64,000 nt of DNA, taken from assembly GCF_003590095.1 (NCBI RefSeq), contig NC_039492.1, forward strand, positions 6,696,001 through 6,760,000. The letters run 5' to 3'. Positions 1 through 10,141 of this stretch are shown here, piece by piece; position 1 is the stretch's first letter, and every line of letters starts with the position of its first letter. The position numbers and the translations under genes are program-made. Below the pieces are notes generated by a model. That model was given only the letters and a program-made list of their open reading frames with translations. It did not search any database and was not told the DNA's origin. Source of the stretch: Trichoplusia ni. Lineage: Eukaryota > Arthropoda > Insecta > Lepidoptera > Noctuidae.

Positions 1-1523
1 GTAAAGTCATTGACGTTTTCGATAGCAACTCATGGTAGAGGTACTGATCGTGTTGCGCTGTGTGAGCTCCAGCGAGTATCGAGTTAATTTGAACTGGGTG
101 CTTATGGTCAAGCTTTCCTTAGGATCACTAACACAACGGTGGGTCGATTACAATTTATTTTTGATAAGGAGCGGCATATTTATCAGTATGAGTTGATGGC
201 AGTTTCGTTAAGAAGTTGGTTATTTAAGATTTTAAAGTTATTGATTTACAAAAGGGGCTATGTATAGGACAAATAAAGTGTCAAATTGAAAGAACCAAGT
301 TTAATGTTATTTTGATCAAGGTTTGAGAAAGTGAGGTTCTCTAGTAGTGGGTGTTGTGTTTGTAACCGGATGGAAGTTACGTGTGGTAGTGACTGGATAG
401 AGGTTACCCGTTGTGATCGTTACCTAAGGAGGTTGCATGATCATGCCCGGAGGGAGGTCATTTTGGTTTGATGCTTATGATTGGATTAAAGTTATAAGTG
501 TGATGATGAACATTTCAGTTAAGCACTGATATGTTATAATAAGTTTCTTATTGTTTGAATGATAATAGGTGTTATTGCACATGTCATTGGCAGTTATGCG
601 TTCTGAGTATAAGGCTGTTAACACTGTTGTTACCACTAGTAAAGATTTTATCCAAAGTGCCTATATCTTTAGTCCGAAAACTAAGTACCGTTCCAAATAA
701 AGAACGAGGTCGAGAATGGTGATAGTATAGAATTTTAGGTCAATGGTCGGGATCGAAGCAGAGACCGTGTTAACTATGGCAGAGGTGGCGACTGAAGAGA
801 CTATGGTGACTCTGGCTGAGATTGGGTCTTGGAGAGGCCATGGAGTCGGGTGGACTCAGTATTCACATGGAATGCGTGCGGACTTTGTATGACTCAGATT
901 CCTGCTTTGAGATTCGTGATTAGTTCCAGTAGTGAGTTGCTGGTGGCAACTGTAAGATTGTAGAGTTACTTGGTAGCTCTGACTTAATGAAAGGTTTCTG
1001 GTAAAGAAGATACAGATGTTAAGATAAAGTCAACTATTATAATCATGATAACGAATGACCGAGTGGTGACTACTGCTGTGTTGTTCTTTGATGCATAATG
1101 ATCTTTAATAAAGCAGACTTTAGCTGACAAGTTTCCAGGCTAACGTAATACAATGCTGTGCAATACGTAGCGATATTTTGGGTTGAGTCAACGCGGCCGT
1201 GGCCGTGCGGACTTAAATGACTTTGTCCTAAAAATTAGAATTTCATATTTTTCATAAGTAAACATAAAGAAATATTCTTGGCTGAAAACAAATGTTGAAT
1301 TTTGAGCTACGAGGTTTCCGTTGGTCAAATAAGACCCAATCCACGTAAGTGTGGAGCCTGAATTTGCAACTTAACTGAGTGAATTTTTGTTCTTGGTTTC
1401 TTGTACTTTTGATAATTTGTCCCTGGGATACTTCATGAGTAGAATGTGCCGATGACGGCGCGGGTAAGTGAGTCCTACTTGTGTGGTTAGAGGAGATCAC
1501 TACTTAGCAGTTGATTCAATTTA
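1..1523. other. Non-coding, possibly decayed retroelement sequence in the left-edge intron
   Basis: No exon of the left-edge antiporter gene is recognisable here, although its earlier exons must lie upstream of 2650. The stretch is richer in G and T on the + strand than the flanking introns and has no long open frame. Its texture resembles the untranslated or terminal part of an old retroelement, but no reverse transcriptase or integrase motif is visible. The retroelement reading is a guess. What is certain is only that no gene can be supported. Confidence 0.25.
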
Positions 1524-1865
1524 TCAGTTGGACTGTGTGGCACCGATTGGACTGTGTGTTGGCCTGTGTGGCAAATGGCCTGTGTGGCAAATAGCCTGTG
1601 TGGCAAATAGCCTGTGTGGCAAATAGCCTGTGTGGCAAGCCTGTGTGGCAAGTAGCCTGTGTGGCGAGCCTGTGTGGCAAGTAGCCTGTGTGGCAAGCCT
1701 GTGTGGCAAGTAGCCTGTGTGGCCAGCCTGTGTGGCCAGCCTGTGTGGCAACGATTAGCCTGTGTGGCGACGATTAGCCTGTGTGGCGACAACTATCCTG
1801 TGTGGCACAAACTAGCCTGGGTGGCGAACCTGGTTGGCATTCAAGGGCCTATGTGGCATTGGTGA
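1524..1865. repeat. Minisatellite with a CCTGTGTGGC core
   Basis: About twenty tandem copies of a 13-20 base unit share the core CCTGTGTGGC, followed by short variable linkers (AAATAG, AAGTAG, AAG, GAG, ACGATTAG). Unit length varies because the linker is 3 to 10 bases long. Several frames stay open through the array on both strands, which produces spurious Cys/His/Thr/Gly-rich open frames that should not be called genes. The repeats become less regular towards 1865. Confidence 0.9.
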
Positions 1866-2649
1866 GCCGGTGTGTTTAATATTTGCTAATCTATAGCTAT
1901 AGCCGTAGTTGGAGTATAGTTCGGAGATGGATTTTATAATTTTTAAGATAGATTTGTGGAAAATGTGTCTTATGAGAAATGATAAGTGATCAGCAGTCAC
2001 CCAATTGGTCAGGAAGGCCAAGACGAGAGTGTAGTGTAGACAACAACGATGCACATGAGACACACGAGGACGTGTGACGACGCAGGACGGCCGTGACGGC
2101 GCGCGGATTAATTGAGAATACTTTGTTTATTTAGACGATTTTAATTGATTGTGGAAATGTGTATTAAGATAGTCCATAATTATTATTATAATGAGTAAGT
2201 GGTAAATTATAAAAGGGAGCGGGTTACCCCGAATAGAGTAGTAGGTGGCGCTAGGTGCGACGACGTTCGTTTTGCTTGTCAAGACAGTTGTCATAAAAAT
2301 AGCGAGCACGTACTAACCTATTGGCTCCAAATAATATTCCATCTCAACCGTCCTATTGTATTCTACTCCATAATGTTATAAGTTCACATTATACAATCTA
2401 CAAGATAACATTGACGCTTTTATTTCGAACATCCCGTCGCTCATACGCCCAAGATGGAGGCCAACCTAGACTGTTCGGAAAATGTTCCTGACGCTCCCAC
2501 ATATATTACATTTCATAAATATTCACACACTGATTGTTACAATATAAACATTTAAGGCTCACGCAACGTCAGCCCATCTAGATACAGTAGTATCCAAAAT
2601 GCATCTTAAAGTGGCTATCATGTAATTCACATGTTATTTTTTATTCCAG
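1866..2649. other. Intron of the left-edge antiporter gene, with an LTR-like stretch
   Basis: No exon is seen. A TATA-like motif (TTATAAAAGGG, about 2208-2218) is followed by a short GC-richer stretch. That arrangement would suit an LTR promoter or a decayed retroelement end, but no paired LTR was found. The last bases (TTTTTTATTCCAG) are the polypyrimidine tract and acceptor of the exon that begins at 2650. Confidence 0.3.
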
Positions 2650-2839
2650 GCTGTCCTATGCCCCGTAGCGATCAACGCGTTATTATCTCGCGGCCAATAT
2701 GATGCACAGACGATGGAGTACGCTGAACATTTGATGAGAATGACGGTTCAGGCAATACTAGTCACGACCCCAATTGGTTACCTACTCACTAGCCAATTAG
2801 GTCCGATCTTACTTAAAGAAAACAGTAAGGTCGTTAAAG
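2650..2839 (+). CDS. Penultimate exon of a tandem NHA-type (SLC9B) cation/proton antiporter paralogue (partial gene)
   Basis: The exon lies between acceptor TTTATTCCAG and donor GGTAAG and encodes 63 codons plus one base (phase 0 in, phase 1 out). The peptide begins AVLCPVAINALL and contains YAEHL, TPIGYLLTSQLGP and ILLKEN. It lines up with exon 47342-47543 of the complete antiporter downstream. Shared features are an early PVA, a central YAE, [TA]PIG and GPxLL, and both exons have the same entry and exit phase. This segment is the last membrane helix pair of CPA2/NHA Na+/H+ antiporters, so this is the 3' end of a second antiporter gene on the same strand. Its earlier exons are off the left edge. 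It begins with no Met and would be missed by simple ATG-to-stop scanning. Whether the gene is functional cannot be judged from one exon, but the frame is intact. Confidence 0.85.
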
Positions 2840-3698
2840 GTAAGAATAACACCTACATTTAAATACAAAGAAAACATTCTAACCTTAGCGCGATTCGCGT
2901 CGCGCAACTAAGTTAATAGGTCACTGATAAGAATTTGAATTTGTTCATTGCATCATGACTTCGTGACATGTCTTACGAGGGACGTCTGGAGTTTGTCTGA
3001 TATTACATATTTTTACTTTCATTATTTGCATTTAATTAAGTACTTATTTTATCCGCTTCGCAGCACCGACTATACAATAATCAAATAAAGATATAAACAG
3101 TTTTATAAACTTCGTTACCTTGTCTCATCATCGTAAGGATTTCCTATGACTTTGTTGGAGATGAGTTTCCTCTCGTTAAATTTGCATGGCAAAGTTTCCA
3201 GTAAAACTAAGAGAAGGTGTAAAGAAAACAAAAGTTTAAACCGCGATATCGGTTTTAACAGAAACTGTACAGAGAAGCCTATTGTATCAGCCAATTATAT
3301 GATTCTGCAGAAATTGCAAAAGTCAAGAAAGGAAACGACTTGTTAGCATGTTTGTTGGCACAGAACCAACAAAAACTTCGGCATTATTGCAATCTTTAAA
3401 GCGATTACGGTACAGCGTTTAAGTTCACGACAAAAAGTTTTCTGCTTTAGGAAAAAATATAATAAATAAACTTGGGTTGGATTAAGAACTCGTTTTTGGC
3501 GTATCCAACTATTTATTGATCGGAAACTTCAACATATATTTTGCTATCTTTTTAACATGGACATACAAAGTAATTATGTTAGATTTTGATTATGCTAAGT
3601 AATAGATCCACAATCTTTCATCAGCATTCGAGGGAAATACTTAGCTATATATGGGTATAGTAGTACACACACATAATATTCTCATTTTTTTGTTTCAG
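2840..3698 (+). other. Candidate last intron of the left-edge antiporter paralogue
   Basis: The segment runs from donor GTAAGA at 2840 to a good acceptor, TTTTTTTGTTTCAG, ending at 3698. No other coding exon was recognised inside it. If the intron is retained, the frame closes after a further eight residues (stop at about 2864). Confidence 0.4.
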
Positions 3699-3712
3699 AA
3701 TCCGAAGCATAA
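3699..3712 (+). CDS. Candidate terminal micro-exon of the left-edge antiporter paralogue
   Basis: After the acceptor at 3697-3698, the phase-1 remainder from exon 2650-2839 joins AA to give Glu, then Ser-Glu-Ala and a TAA stop at 3710-3712. Phase and acceptor quality fit, but four residues are too little for homology. The complete antiporter has a much longer (62-codon) last exon, so this assignment is weak. Poly(A) signal AATAAA lies at 4253-4258. Confidence 0.3.
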
Positions 3713-5699
3713 TAGAAAATAATTACCTAAAGGATCTCATTATTGAAATACATTATTTATTTTGGTGTATAAGAATTAATGTCAGTCTTTTCTTTGTGAT
3801 CTGCGACTTCGAATCTGTTTCCTGTGGTCAAGACTGCTCTGTATCAGCCCGTTACAAAGAATTTGATATTTTGAAAGACAAATGTTACTACCATGTGTAT
3901 CCTGAAATCATATTGAAAAATATTGATTTGAATCAGCATTGCGGAGATCAGAATGTCGCTTCGCGTAAAATTGGAATCTCGCCATATCATGCATGAAAGA
4001 TTGTGTTAGTACTCAGTAAAATAAGAAAGTATTCACGACTCAAATTCTAATAATCTATTTTTCAGCGTACATTTATGTATACCTAAATTTTAGCGATTTT
4101 TTTTTTCACGCAAATATCATAATTAGTGACAAATGAAATCCGTTGAAACAATAGACATCAGGATTTTGAAACAATTCAGTAATTCTGTAAAGCACATTTG
4201 TAGTTTTAATATTTATAGATTTAAGTATAGCCTATCATTTTCTAAGCATGTAAATAAATGTACTTTTTAAGATTCGTTGTTGTTTTTATTTTGTTATTTG
4301 TTTGGCCAATTCAAACTATTTACGAACAAAACGGGAAGGTGTTTTAGAATTTTAAGTTTTCATCAGTGTTTGTTTTTCTTCTAAAACTTCCCAGTCTATA
4401 ATTTGTGGTAAGCTCAATTCCACATTCCTTCTATCATGAGTAAGTAATTTAATATGTCACTTGTTTGATCTTGACTCGATTCCAAATTGTTTCAAAAGAT
4501 AAGTCAACGACCTAATAATTCAATATAGCGTACCATTTGATTGTTCTTCTAAAAAATAATCATTTAACTGTTTTAAATGATGTAAGGGGTTTATAACATA
4601 AAGAAAAGGTCAAGATAGGTCTGTGAGAGCTGACACCGAAATCCCAAAGTAACTCGGTCATCAGCTATTACAAAGCAAGGGTGCTCACTCCCTGATAGAG
4701 AAGGGATTTGACCCAGATTCGTACAGCTCTGATCTTAACTGAAACTTTTATAATCCAGTCACTTTAACTATGTACTTAAAATAAAAAATCTCTTACAACT
4801 AAAGGAACCAAGATGAAAAGATTACACTCTCTTTAGTTACAAATAAACATTTATTGTATGTTTGTCTGCAGATTGAATCCTCTTTGTAGATAGAACCTAT
4901 ACCGATTTCAAGGCTAAATTAAAGAAAAAGAACCTTCTTGGCAGCCATTTTAAAATTATGGGTATAGCCATTTCAGAAATATAGTAGTTGTGAGCTCTAT
5001 TTTTAAAATCGATTCAAAATAATACAAAGATTTCAATGTCCAGGGAGTCAAAATTGCGTGGGACACGGTACTTAATAAATACAGGCATTATGTGAAATGG
5101 TACCTATGGTTTATACTCAATATTAATTAACGGAAGCCGTGCATAAAAAATATACAATGAAACTATCTAGCGTTTGCCAACCTAACTAAAACTTATTGAA
5201 ATAACGTCAGATTTCTCTAAGCATGGCCTTCGTACCGCCACCTAGCGTCATTTTCTTGTACTGACTAGAGGCTTCTACTATGTTCCGTTTAGTTTACTTG
5301 AGAATTTTACTCGCCTTGAATGTAAAGAGGTTGTACTCAAGACTAACAAGATGGCGACGTTGTCGACGAATAAATATTAACACTAACGATTGTTACAGTA
5401 TCCTTTCCTGTATTTTTATTTTATAGATGATAAATAGTTGATATTTGGAAATCTAACTAGTTTTAACTAAGGGCAATAGAATTTTCACAATTTAAAAAAC
5501 AATATTTTTCTTGCAAAAGTATTATTGTAAATTCTAGTATAATTATATAAATTGTTATACTCTAAGCGTATCTCGAAGAAATACAAGAAAATTCACTACA
5601 AACATCCATACTAACTGGATCATATAGATACGACGTCATAATTATTATTGAAATGCACATTAGCGTTTAATTAATGTTAAGATAACTGATGAGTCGCTA
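3713..5699. other. 3' UTR and intergenic sequence between the two antiporter genes
   Basis: AATAAA at 4253-4258 could end transcripts of the upstream antiporter. The rest is AT-rich, with no supportable coding exon. A degraded repeat fragment (about 4640-4745, containing a GATTTGACCCAGA box) resembles the tRNA-like relics also seen near 22.2 kb and 26.55 kb. Confidence 0.4.
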
Positions 5700-6173
5700 C
5701 TCATTTAATAGTGTCATATGAGATCCCTTCAATTAAGAAGCAGAGATGGAACAAGCGGCACAGGAAGGCGGCGCGCTCTCGCGGTGCGGCTGCGCCAGTC
5801 CGAGCGGACCCCGGCGCTCGCCCGTACACCGCCGCGCCGCACCGCCGCAGGCACCGACACGCGCGACAAACGGACACTTCATCTCAAAAACGTAAATACT
5901 GAAACAAACGTCCGCCGCCACTGCACCGCCACAGCGCGCCCGCGCCGGTTCAAGGACTCTACGTGACCACCTCCAAGTGCTAGCATAAAGAACCTCCTCT
6001 GTCACGTACCCAACCACCTGATTTGTGTATTATTTTTTTATCTGAGCTCTTTCACCTTCAACGTAAATATCTTATCTCAGCTCAGCTTCCGATACAACTG
6101 TTGTTCGACGTTAGTGAACGTATCGGTCAATCTTTGAGTGAAACGTTAAGATGAACTTTGACAAATATTTAAG
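5700..6173 (+). promoter_or_regulatory. CpG/GC-rich putative distal promoter and 5' leader of the antiporter gene
   Basis: Within otherwise AT-rich DNA, 5750-5960 is strongly GC- and CpG-rich. It precedes a 71-codon open frame that ends at a splice donor. That is the usual look of a moth promoter plus first exon. No TATA box was identified and the transcription start is unknown. Confidence 0.4.
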
Positions 6174-6386
6174 ATGAAGACTCGAGATCGACGAGCTAAG
6201 CAGGATTTCCGGGGGAAACAGGAAAAGAAGGGAGGGAAGGAGATATCGCGAAGTGGGAAGAGACAACACGCAGCAGAGACAGCTGCTGAGGAACGTGAGA
6301 GGAAGAAGAGGTCGGGAATAGAGGCAGTGAAGCTACACCTGCAGGTGACCGGCGACCCCGGGCGGACGTCACGATCTGCTACAACA
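6174..6386 (+). CDS. Candidate distal coding first exon of the NHA-type antiporter (highly charged N-terminus)
   Basis: Starting from ATG (A at -3), 71 codons run open to donor ACA|GTAAGT at 6387 and end in phase 0. Exon 30402-30655 also begins in phase 0 and is open from its first base, so splicing the two would give a 768-residue antiporter. The peptide starts MKTRDRRAKQDF, is dense in Lys, Arg and Glu, and would be a cytosolic extension. It matches no family that I recognise. It could instead be a 5' UTR exon that happens to be open, or belong to another gene. Splice phase and a GC-rich leader are the only support. Confidence 0.45.
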
Positions 6387-8538
6387 GTAAGTCCACTATA
6401 TATTAAATAGTTCCCAGTCTAGTGTTCATAATTTAAACAAACATACGTGCAAAGCCTGTTAACCATTTCTTAACTTTTACAATATATCAATTAGGAAGTG
6501 TGTGTGTTTATATACCAGCAAGCGAAACAATTTACAGCAGTCCTCGTGATTCTGACGTATCCTTGGTCGCGAATCGTAGACAAAACAATCGAATTAGCGC
6601 TTCCATGTAATACACTTGTTAACAATACAAACGCTAGCGTCTATGTACCACGAATTATAATACATTGATCATGTAAGACTCTCATGATCATTGTCTGTAG
6701 CTTGAAACTTACGTGATTTATAACTACCTCAGGCTGTATACTTAAACAAGCTTATATAATCGGGTTACGATGATAAGTAATTTTTGCCAAGAAAGCAATG
6801 TTCTAATCCTTTAGAAACAGTATCGAAAGAAAAATAAGCTGAAATTAATTATTGCCTTTATTTCTGGCATTTGAAATTGACAGGTGCCCTTTCAAATCGT
6901 ACTAATAATTCGATAATAAAAATGTTGTTACATAAACGTTCGAAAATGCTAATTAAGGAACATCATTTACTAGCTATAAATTTTATACTTTATAAAAATG
7001 CTTACTTGTCGGTGGGCGACAGTACTCCAAACCGTAAGAATTCATAAGATAAATGAAAAAAGAAAACATGAAAAAGTTCCAATCATAAATATTGACTCAA
7101 TCACAAAGAAGTTTTAAATAAATAAAGTTACGAAATTGAATGTTCACCCTATTTTAGTATTTAAATTATAAAAAAAATACAATGCCTTTGACGTGAAAAC
7201 CATGTGATTTATTTATCACCTCACCAAAATCGTGACAAACTAAGATTACGACCGATACAGAGGCTTATGTTGTTATCACCTGTGAAATGACATAAAAAAT
7301 AATAGCTTAAGTAAATCTCAGTTACCCAGTAGCTTAACTACAGTTTAAACAAATATTTTGCTATATTTAGAAGAGAAAAATCCCGCAGATTATTTTTATT
7401 CATTGTGTGAGTTTATAGTTTCCTAGTCATTATTATAGTGTTATTTACTTTAATAATTTCCTTTAATATTTATTATCCGTTAATAGGATAATAAAGGTAT
7501 ATAATTAAAAATGAGTTATAGATATTATATAGTCTTACAACACAAGTATTGCACGTAAGGACGCCTGTGGAATGTAGAATAAATTCCCATGCAATTAACA
7601 CAGTATGAATCATACCATAGATATTAATTAATTTGATTTCGGCATAAAAGCAAAGTACAACATTGTACACAATGCTTTGAGGCCTTCGGAAAACAGGTCA
7701 TATTAATTTCCTTTACATAATAATTGTTACGATCTTTTTATATCTGGCCTGTTTTATGTTTAATAGTACTGAAATGGCCTAACCATTTTTACTCAATCGA
7801 TTTGTTAAATAATTCACTCAAGAACTTGCTGATTATGGATTGATAACGTCATTTAGGTAAATGCACATTTAGACCATAAACGAACCACAGTTTTAGAAAT
7901 ACCCAAAGCATAATTGGTGAACTAGTTGATAGTTTCCTCCCAATCTAGTACATCCCTAATGCGTTTGAATGCCATTGATTGAATTAGTTAATTGTAGGCC
8001 GGGTCGCTGTTGTGACAAATCTTTAATCGTACCTTTTAACCGATTAAAACTGAACGGTATTAAAGTTTACTGTCTAAATAATTGTCAAATATTTTAATGC
8101 TCCTTTTTAGGATCGTTTTGTTAAATAGGTTTCATATTTCGTATTTCATTTCTGTTTTTCATTTCACCTAAATTGACGCGGCGCTGGGATTCACAATGCA
8201 CGCATAATTTTAGTTACCTAGCAACAAAGCGAAATGCAAATTAATGTTGAACAATGGGCTAAACAAATGAACATTTTATAATATTAATAGGTATGCGTAT
8301 ACAAACAAATCATCGGTGTCTTAATGTAACAAAATTCCTTATATTCCTAACCTAACATTAGAATGTAATCATACTGCATTTAATCATACCATAAAAGTCG
8401 AAGAAAGTGGTGAAACCTGTCTAGGCTACCTATCTAATACACTAGGTGGTGGAAACTCGTTGTGTGCCGGTAGCGCTGGTATTACTATACAGTTTTCATT
8501 ATTTAGATTAGATATCCTTCTATCGCGGGTTTATAGGG
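6387..8538 (+). other. Long first intron, nothing recognised
   Basis: AT-rich sequence following the donor at 6387. No exon, RNA gene or clear repeat boundary was seen up to the target-site duplication of the Mutator-like element at 8539. Confidence 0.5.
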
Positions 8539-8547
8539 CTTAGTGTG
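8539..8547. repeat. Left target-site duplication of the MULE (CTTAGTGTG)
   Basis: Nine bases identical to 10133-10141, directly flanking the left inverted repeat. Confidence 0.85.
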
Positions 8548-8850
8548 GACGTAGTCCAGGAACAGCACCCGTCCGAATAGCACCGGCGCGAATAGCACCG
8601 AGCCTAGTCCACGAACAGCACCTATCAATATTTTTGGCAGGTGCTATTCGTGGATACAAATTTATTTTATTATTTGTGTCCACGAACAGCACCTACGGCT
8701 CGGCAGCCTAGTGCTGGGATGCATTTGTTTAACAGGACGTTATTAAATGAAAAATATCGATAAAATCACTAGAACGTTTATTAAGAACTCGGTCTAGGCG
8801 ACATTTAAATATAAGAAAAAACAATAAAAAGTCTTATGATAATAATTACT
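8548..8850 (+). repeat. Left terminal inverted repeat of the MULE
   Basis: This arm is the reverse complement of 9831-10132 and nearly identical to it. It contains internal subrepeats of the form GAACAGCACC / GAATAGCACC (8560-8695), partly as inverted pairs. These could be transposase-binding motifs, which is an inference. Confidence 0.88.
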
Positions 8851-9321
8851 TACTTGTACCTCGCCCGCGGTTTTTGCATTTAGTCGGCTAACTCCACAAG
8901 CCCTATTTCTTATGTTATAAAGACTAGACTTAATGTTTTTATAATTTGGGCAATCGGCTACTAAGTTGAGACCTTCATCGAGTAGTTTATTTATTTTGCT
9001 CTTGTATAACGTAGGAATAGGACCATCGGTGGCTGCAGCTTCTTGTCGAAGTTCATCCATACTTTTCTTTATTTCTGTCTGAGCACTGCTCATGGGTTCA
9101 CAGGTGTGTTCTGTAATTTTTATTACATCTTCATTGCCATCAAGCGTCAGGAACCCTCTACACGATATTTTTATGCACCGCCATAACACATTAGCATTAT
9201 TTTTATATGTTTTGAATTTTCTGTACTGTCTATCACTATGTATTAGTAATGGCGCTCCTTTTCTACTGGAAATGTAGCTAATGTTACTATTTTTATCACT
9301 TCTACCGGCAACAGGCTCCAT
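8794..9321 (-). CDS. FLYWCH zinc-finger exon of the MULE (truncated transposon protein)
   Basis: The frame begins at ATG 9321, just inside the element. Residues 17-75 form a FLYWCH-type zinc-finger domain: a YISSRKGAPLL start, the QYRKFKTY strand, a WRC followed by ISCRG, and a closing EHTCEP in the C-x-C-x-H-x-C/H pattern. FLYWCH domains bind DNA or protein and in insects commonly sit N-terminal to MULE transposases. The following 70 residues are charged and probably helical. A consensus donor (CAA|GTAAGT, last exon base 8854) interrupts the frame at residues GEVQ. The codons after it run into the left inverted repeat and look like intron read-through. The true product was probably a multi-exon protein whose transposase exons have been lost. 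Alternatively it is a short FLYWCH-only protein ending at 8794. Confidence 0.75.
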   Translation of the reverse strand: MEPVAGRSDKNSNISYISSRKGAPLLIHSDRQYRKFKTYKNNANVLWRCIKISCRGFLTLDGNEDVIKITEHTCEPMSSAQTEIKKSMDELRQEAAATDGPIPTLYKSKINKLLDEGLNLVADCPNYKNIKSSLYNIRNRACGVSRLNAKTAGEVQVSNYYHKTFYCFFLYLNVA

Positions 9322-9696
9322 TATTGTGTTTTATAGATACTCACTAATAAATCTACTACACCTTTTGTTAGCACGGAACATACAGATACAAACTATTATA
9401 AACTATTCTTGTGACGTCACTTTGTGCCCTGCCGAGCTATCCGAACTAATAATATTATTTGCAATTTTACGTAAACAAGCTCCGGAAGCGTTCGGTTAAA
9501 TTCGTCATACTTTCGTGTGCTCCGGCGCATTGTCGCGTCGCTAGAACAGTGACAAGAAATCACGGCTACACGATAAACAGTCTTAACGCACTATCAGCCA
9601 AAGGTCCAATGTATGGCGTCCGATGGGTGGACTCGGTCGAAAATTGCTTGCTCGCAATGCGCAAGGGTACGACAAGCTGCACCCTATAAGAATTGT

Positions 9697-9750
9697 AGAG
9701 TAGCGATACTGTGTCACGTGTCTTTGCACGTTACACAGTATCGCTACTCT
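9697..9750. repeat. 18-bp perfect hairpin inside the MULE
   Basis: Arms 9697-9714 (AGAGTAGCGATACTGTGT) and 9733-9750 are exact reverse complements. The stem extends by ACGTG/CACGT after one mismatch. It lies between the FLYWCH frame and the right inverted repeat and may be a nested relic or an element-specific structure. Confidence 0.8.
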
Positions 9751-9830
9751 CATCACCTTTGATGTGAATAGACTGATTGTGATACATTAAAAATTAAGAA
9801 AGTGTTACAGATTTATAATTTTGTAAGATT

Positions 9831-10132
9831 AGTAATTATTATCATAAGACTTTTTATTGTTTTTTCTTATATTTAAATGTTGCCTAGACCGAGTTCTTAA
9901 TAAACGTTCTAGTGATTTTATCGATATTTTTCATTTAATAACGTCCTGTTAAACAAATGCATCCCAGCACTAGGCTGCCGAGCCGTAGGTGCTGTTCGTG
10001 GACACAAATAATAAAATAAATTTGTATCCACGAATAGCACCTGCCAAAAATATTGATAGGTGCTGTTCGTGGACTAGGCTCGGTGCTATTCGCGCCGGTG
10101 CTATTCGGACGGGTGCTGTTCCTGGACTACGT
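9831..10132 (-). repeat. Right terminal inverted repeat of the MULE
   Basis: Reverse complement of 8548-8850, with only small differences. It ends GGACTACGT directly before the right CTTAGTGTG duplication. Confidence 0.88.
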
Positions 10133-10141
10133 CTTAGTGTG
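10133..10141. repeat. Right target-site duplication of the MULE (CTTAGTGTG)
   Basis: Identical to 8539-8547 and directly outside the right inverted repeat. Confidence 0.85.

Larger units (their letters stand above)
8548..10132. mobile_element. Mutator-like (MULE) DNA transposon, non-autonomous, with long terminal inverted repeats
   Basis: The element is about 1,585 bp long. Nearly identical inverted ends of about 300 bp (8548-8850 and 9831-10132) begin GACGTAGTCCAGGAACAGC on the left and end with the complement on the right. The 9-bp sequence CTTAGTGTG stands directly outside both ends (8539-8547 and 10133-10141) as a target duplication. Long inverted repeats and 9-bp duplications are hallmarks of Mutator-like elements. 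The interior holds one FLYWCH-domain frame on the - strand, and insect MULEs often carry FLYWCH. No transposase catalytic domain is present, so the copy cannot move itself. The near identity of the arms and the intact duplication suggest a fairly recent insertion. Confidence 0.88.

Noticed and set aside
1487..1792. His/Thr/Gly-rich open frames on the - strand across the minisatellite
   Set aside because: They arise from reading the tandem CCTGTGTGGC unit and have no independent coding signal.
3796..3996. 66-codon frame between the two antiporter genes
   Set aside because: It does not open at an ATG, lies in the probable 3' UTR of the upstream antiporter and has no recognisable motif.
5733..6017. 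94-codon - strand frame in the GC-rich leader
   Set aside because: Typical chance frame of CpG-rich DNA, with no splice or homology support.
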